This document shows, one piece after another, positions 59,056 through 64,000 of a stretch of 64,000 bases of DNA. This DNA is from Balanoglossus misakiensis (taxonomy: Eukaryota; Hemichordata): NCBI GenBank assembly GCA_040954595.2, contig CM082598.2, positions 5,766,001 to 5,830,000 on the forward strand, written 5' to 3'. Both the position numbers and the translations under genes were made by a program. Position 1 is the stretch's first letter, and every line of letters starts with the position of its first letter. The notes beneath the pieces were generated by a model. The model worked only from the letters and a program-made list of their open reading frames with translations. It did no database searches and had not been told where the DNA came from.

Positions 59056-61008
59056 TTGCCTGTGATATTTTCTCCGTTGCGCTGTGGTTTAAAGTGAAAG
59101 GGTCGTCGCGCCGCGTTTGTTTGTTTGTTTATAAACATCACAATCCATCCACAAATCCCTGAAATTTGATAATTCTTAGAATGAACAAAGCAGCCAACCG
59201 TAGTGTAGACTGGGTGTGACAGCAACTAAAGATCCTAGTATGTCATGGCGACTGCAGTGTGGTTTGTGCTGGTATGGGAGGACATATTCTCGTCAAGGGG
59301 GACACCCACGCGGCGCGACGACAACTTTCCCTTAATAGAATTTATCCACACTATATTAACTTGAATATTATGTATTTATACTGATCGCAACAGTGCCCTA
59401 CACTTAAACATTAACTGATAAGTTTGATTAAATTCATTGCATGGTCGTCAGTCATTGCTCCCTGCCCTTGCTTTTATTTATTGTTCCGTATTTATGAACC
59501 TTTTTACGACATTTCTAAGTCTTGGTTTAAGTCAATGAGGTTTAAAGATCAACTCAACCTTGACATAAAGCAATTGCATAGCCGTGTTTGCTATGTAAAC
59601 ATTGCATCGATCCACCCTGCAATGTTAAATCTAAATATGCTGATTCAATGAATAAATGTTTCACAGACTTGAATACGGAAAGACGATTTCTGAATGACAA
59701 AATAAGACATGGGATCTGGGCAACGCTGACAGATTATCCAAAATCACTCTCAGGAAGTTGAAATTTCATTTTAAGAAACCCGATTCCGGCCGTCGGCAAG
59801 TTTTCAATTTAGAGTTATTCAGTCAACAAATAATATCAGTTGTTGTTTTGCAATGTGTAAATGTAACCGTATTTTATTTTGTACCGAAGACCTTTATGAA
59901 GCAAAGTAGTGAGTTGTCTCAAATGAACAATTGTGATGAAATACATGCACTCATTAGTCATCATTATATAGTTAGTCGCTTGGTCGTCAATAGGCTATCA
60001 GTATGTTAATTAATATGGCGGGAAATATTTTTTTTAGGATAACGGTTAACTATCACACATTAGAATGGAATATATTTGAATAGAAATTTAACCTCGGTGA
60101 CTTGGGGCTTTCTGTAAAAAAATCCGTTCGCAATCAATTGGAAATAGATCAGCTAACTAGGATTTCAATTACATTCTGACGATGATAGCTTACCTTCGTT
60201 TTGATGCGAGCGTGCGCGCCGGGCGTGCGCGTCCCTCTCTGCTGTAAAATCGTCGATGGCACTGTATGTCTTTTTGATTTATGAAACGACTACGAGTTCT
60301 CAGCATGTCTCAATATCCGCGCAACACTTCAGCATTGAAAACGCCCAGGCCTCGAATTATGTTCTTGTAACTGCTAAATTGGAAATAGTGTTCTACATCT
60401 GTCTGCTGTAAAGCCACAATGATATATCGTTCCACAGCTGAGAGATCGGACTCCCTAACTCGGTCACTTTGTAACTTTCGCCACCGGGAGAGTGGTTTCT
60501 TTCTGTTCGAAAACAATTACCAGCAATATACCGTTGACCAGAAGATCTTCTAGAAATCAAGTTATATTGTTGTTAAAATAAAATTTGAAGACCCAGTTGC
60601 GCTAACTGGGGTTAACTTCAAATGGAATTCCCTTGGTGGACATCGTAAAATGTGCAGTATATGGAGTACGTAATATAGTTTATGTCAACATAATATCTTG
60701 GCTCGATATTAATGACCACAAAATGCCAGCTTTGAGACGCTACTCACACAATCATGAAGTCAATTCATTGGACCGAGGAACTCCACGCTACAGTATTTTT
60801 CCCCTTTAGCGTAGCACAGCCAGCAGTGGGACTGGGGCAGGGGACCAGACTAGGTCGGTCCGGCCGTCTGTCTATCTGTCTGCCCGCCTGCCTTCTATCT
60901 ATTCTCCCAGTCGGTTCACACCAATGTGAACCGACATTGGTTCATAAAAAATCTGATCCACTCTTGTAATCCTTGTAAGTCATATAACCCTTTGTCAATG
61001 TTGCAGAT
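59056..61008. other. No gene seen
   Basis: Unique sequence with no supported coding exon. A small hairpin lies at 60911-60940. Confidence 0.4.
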
Positions 61009-61100
61009 TGTTCATTCATTCATTCATTCATTCATTCATTCATTCATTCATTCATTCATTCATTCATTCATTCATTCATTCATTCATTCATTCATTCATT
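61009..61100 (+). repeat. ATTC microsatellite
   Basis: About 22 pure ATTC repeats, the same motif as at 35907-36064. Confidence 0.95.
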
Positions 61101-61782
61101 CACATTGTCCATGTACATCTCATACAGTCATTAGTTATTTATGGTAAAAATATCATGAAACTTTTATTTTTAATCTATTTTTCTTCGTTCTTCACACTCA
61201 CTTTTATCTTTTCGTTTCCATTTCTCGGCCACGGACTATTTCAGGTTATTATTCTGTATTCATCTGTCTGTGTTTGCTTTTGGTCAAATGGCTTTGAGAG
61301 TACACTCTGTGTTTTATTTGCCAATTATCTGTAGGCCTACGTTTAATGTAATTATTCTTTGGCAAGCAAACAAAACAATGACCTGCGTTGAAAGCATGAA
61401 CGGCAACTTTACACTGTGGACTACAAATGAGGGCGTCGTGTCCTATGAGACCGTGATACGCATGCGTCGTCTTCGGTTGGGTCTACAAGACATTGACGTG
61501 CAACTCTGATTAAGTCCACGAAATACTCATATTATGTCATCACAACCAAGATCCGTTTTGTTACAAGTACATCCAATTATCAAAATAATCATGATCCTGC
61601 TTGGCGCGAAAAACAAAGCAAGAACACTGATGTTACGAAACTGAAGACAATAATATCAATATTAATTGAAAGCATATGATATTGAAAGATGGTATAATAC
61701 AAAAATGTGACAGATATCTCAGTAAATACCAGCCTGGGTTATCAGCAATTTGGAAAGTGAACGAGTAGACATTTTCGTCACT

Positions 61783-62001
61783 TCATACCCACAGAAAATC
61801 AAATCCAAAAATTATATACAAAGCAAGACCAGCGGCGCATATCAAAACTAAATTTATATTTAAAATAACTACATCTCGTTTCGACTGTTTGATGTCTGTT
61901 AGTTTGGCTTCCAAAGCTCTTCTTTCCTCCTCTGATAAGTCTTCCTCGGTGTTACTGGTATATCCAGATCCAGTTATACACACCACCACATTTGGACGAT
62001 T
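61783..62001 (-). CDS. Last exon of an SLC5-family (SGLT-like) sodium/solute cotransporter
   Basis: The acceptor CACTTGCAG on the minus strand precedes a 219-bp exon (72 residues and stop) in phase 0. It codes a cytoplasmic stretch, DLSEEERRALEAKLTDIKQS, then NINLVLICAAGLALYIIFGF as a final membrane segment. This is the layout of the SGLT C-terminus (acidic EEE run, LTDI/MTDT, then a last helix beginning near NxN). Known SLC5 members cotransport sodium with glucose, inositol and related solutes at the plasma membrane; the substrate cannot be told from this exon. The rest of the gene lies at higher coordinates, largely outside the window. The intron holds a foldback element at 62043-62399. Confidence 0.6.
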   Translation of the reverse strand, partial: NRPNVVVCITGSGYTSNTEEDLSEEERRALEAKLTDIKQSKRDVVILNINLVLICAAGLALYIIFGFDFLWV

Positions 62002-62042
62002 CTGCAAGTGCGAGATGGGCGAAAGTTAGAAAAGAAAGAAAC

Positions 62043-62399
62043 TTAAAGGGACAAAGTCTCTCTCACGTTGCCCCTTTTTCATTATTATGTTTGATACAAG
62101 ACACCGTTTATGTTATTCTACATGTGGATATAGTGAATCAACAACGTTCAACCACACACAACTTCTATCCAACTTGTAGACACGAGTGAAAAACTCGCCA
62201 AAATGAATAATCGGTGTTTACCTTTTATTCATTTTGGCGGGATTTTTACTCTCATATCCTACAAACGGGATGCATGGAAGTTGTGTGTGGTTGAACGTTC
62301 ATTCACTACATATACACATGTAGAATAACATAAATGGTGTCTTGTGTCAAACATAATTAATGGAAAAGGGGCAGCGAGAGAGAGACTTTGTCCCTTTAA
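62043..62399. mobile_element. TTAA foldback element, copy E (best preserved)
   Basis: TTAAAGGGACAAAGTCTCTC at the left and GAGACTTTGTCCCTTTAA at the right. The whole 357 bp is a near-continuous imperfect palindrome. It lies in the presumed SLC5 intron. Confidence 0.8.
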
Positions 62400-62682
62400 T
62401 ATGATCATAACCTAACAGAAATAAAAGACGTACGTGTATTTAGATGTTAAAATGCTGAATATTAAAACAAAATCGTTCCAAGCATACAAAATGTATAACA
62501 GCAACTACAATAATCGGAATGCATTTTGAAGTAGCCTTCAACTCGAGTGAACCGCCGTCCAAACACAGAAGTTATCATGTGATTTTAAGCTGATTTGCAT
62601 ATTGGCGAGGATAACGCATGCGCAGTTACGTTTACGAAGAGACACGTAAAAATGACAATGGTTTAGAGGTGGCAGAACTTAC

Positions 62683-63964
62683 TACAGAATTCTTTTTACT
62701 AGCAACGAATGCCAAACTAGCAACACCGGCTTTCTTTGAGGGTGCCACCGGCTTTCTTTGAGGGGGCCCGACACGTTATCTCTAAAATTGTAACAACGTC
62801 ACAATTTAGTAGACAAAGAGGCGCCCCCCATCCCAATTGCGCAGTTGAAGTACGTGCGTGTTGAGAGAGACGTGTCGACTCGAACACTGCTCTACGAAGC
62901 TCGTAGTTACCTTCTTACCGGGACATTTGTACTTGAACGGACTGGGTTCCTCCCACTTCAGGTCGGTAGATTCCTGTGAAGCAGAGACGTGAATTTTGCG
63001 GTTCCTAGTGCCGCGGGTTGCAGTGTATCCCGTCTGTTGAACTTTTTTTAGAGATTGAGATGAGAATTAGCAGTGTAGGATAGAGACGACGTACCAAACT
63101 GCCGTGTTGTATTCTGAATTTGTGTTGAAATAAATACGACGGAAGAGTTTGAACGGCATTGCTGAGTGGACTGATAGTTTTGTGGCAAATTCGGGCGTGC
63201 GAGGCCGCCGCTAACCTTGCCGCGATCACCCGGCCGCTTGAGAACTTTCTCGACCTACGCATGAACTTGTTGTTTGTGGCAGCAATCGTGACATGTTACG
63301 TTGTTTGAAAAAAAACGTTGACGCGTCAATGCGCCCAGTGGCGGACGCCACATGAATTTTTTTCAGATCTGGCTTTTTCAACGTGTTTGTTTGGCGTTCA
63401 TGATTTAGTATATATCCATGTTCTTGTTCCACTATTTCCCATTCCAAAAACCCCAAAGTTTTAAACGTGTACACTTTGACTAGAAAAGGCCTCAGACACC
63501 TTCATATGCTGTCCGGCAGCCGGGGTGGGATATCCGACTGCGGTGCAGCTCAAAGTGGCGTGGAGCTGGTCATGTTGGGAACAGTGCAGCCGGCCGGTGG
63601 ATCGACGTCCCACACTTTCATACCCGCCGGCGTGCGGCAATCGGCAAGAACCCATCGGGAGGAACCCAGTCCGTTCAAGCGCAAATGTCCCGGTCAGAAG
63701 GTAACTACGAGCTTCGTAGAGCAGCGTTCGACACGCTAAACAACTCTCGTCGTCCGTGTTCAAGTCAGTCTCCAACCCCTTTCTGTTCACGTCTCTCTCT
63801 CAACACGCACGTACTTCAACTGCGCAATTGGGATGGGGGGACGCCTCTTTGTCTAGTACATTGTGACGTTGTTACAATTTTAGAGATAACGCGTTGCTGG
63901 CATGAAAGAAATACGATGTTGCCAGTTTGCCGTTTGGTGCTGGTAAAAAGAATTCCGTGGTAAA
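62683..63964. repeat. ~0.3-kb inverted duplication with ~0.7-kb spacer
   Basis: The minus strand of 62683-62955 matches the plus strand of about 63650-63964: GGAGGAACCCAGTCCGTTCA, GAAGGTAACTACGAGCTTCG, CAACACGCACGTACTTCAAC, TGACGTTGTTACAATTTTAG, AAAAAGAATTC. The right arm has an extra ~60 bp near 63738-63795, and the left arm has a doubled CCGGCTTTCTTTGAGGG at 62727-62765. Confidence 0.8.
62911..62973 (-). CDS. Possible upstream exon of the SLC5-like gene
   Basis: On the minus strand, acceptor GCTTCACAG, 21 codons (ESTDLKWEEPSPFKYKCPG then KK) and donor GTAACT give a phase-0 exon that would join the 62001 exon in frame. An alternative donor GTAAGA eight bases earlier would break the phase. 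The coding frame is kept in the inverted copy near 63656 (REEPSPFKRKCPGQK). No domain recognised. Confidence 0.3.
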
Positions 63965-64000
63965 TAACATCTTACTTTTGATTTCAGTGTCGACTTTTCC

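Noticed and set aside
1-64000. tRNA, rRNA or other classical RNA genes
   Set aside because: I looked for tRNA-like A/B boxes and rRNA-like blocks on both strands by eye and saw none; a covariance-model scan would be needed to exclude them.

Overview
This is a eukaryotic window, not a bacterial one. Its genes are split by GT-AG introns, it is AT-rich, and it holds long tandem arrays, microsatellites and short inverted-repeat transposons. Protein content (a DAPK-like Roc-COR-death protein, clustered C2H2 zinc fingers, a GPR22-like receptor, an SGLT-like transporter tail) suggests a marine invertebrate, most likely an invertebrate deuterostome (lancelet, hemichordate or echinoderm). I cannot name the species from sequence alone.

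Layout. 0.7-12.4 kb (+): one large gene. Five near-identical 22-residue exons lead into about 19 ankyrin repeats, most encoded one repeat per phase-0 exon in a 12-copy exon+intron tandem array. These are followed by a Roc GTPase, a COR domain and a death domain. The C-terminal half matches the layout of death-associated protein kinase 1 (DAPK1), but no kinase is visible in the window and the 5' end is not seen. 13.2-14.9 kb (-) and 15.3-16.1 kb (+): two zinc-finger genes head to head across about 0.4 kb, with matching intron phases and similar N-termini, so probably inverted paralogs. The minus one has 11 fingers with a 1-base frameshift in finger 4; the plus one has a single finger. 16.6-17.4 kb: a TIR transposon.

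20.8-41.5 kb: almost entirely tandem repeats and no convincing protein gene. In order: a GGTGAT minisatellite, a 230-bp array with a G-quadruplex motif in nearly every unit, two arrays whose units each carry a short exon-like block between splice-site consensuses, ATTC and TATG microsatellites, a 91-bp hairpin satellite with a 13-unit higher-order duplication, and a 4-copy array of roughly 0.3 kb units.

42-64 kb: scattered genes among mobile elements. There is an intact intronless GPR22-like receptor (47.2-48.5 kb, -), a degenerate Ty3/gypsy-type gag fragment inside a TIR element, five copies of a foldback element with TTAA ends, a second TTAA-ended family, an unrecognised ORF (58.7-59.1 kb, -), and the last exon of an SLC5-family sodium/solute cotransporter (61.8-62.0 kb, -). 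A possible upstream exon of the transporter lies in one arm of a 0.3-kb inverted duplication.

The genes have no evident shared pathway. The common theme is repeated tandem duplication of blocks that contain exons.
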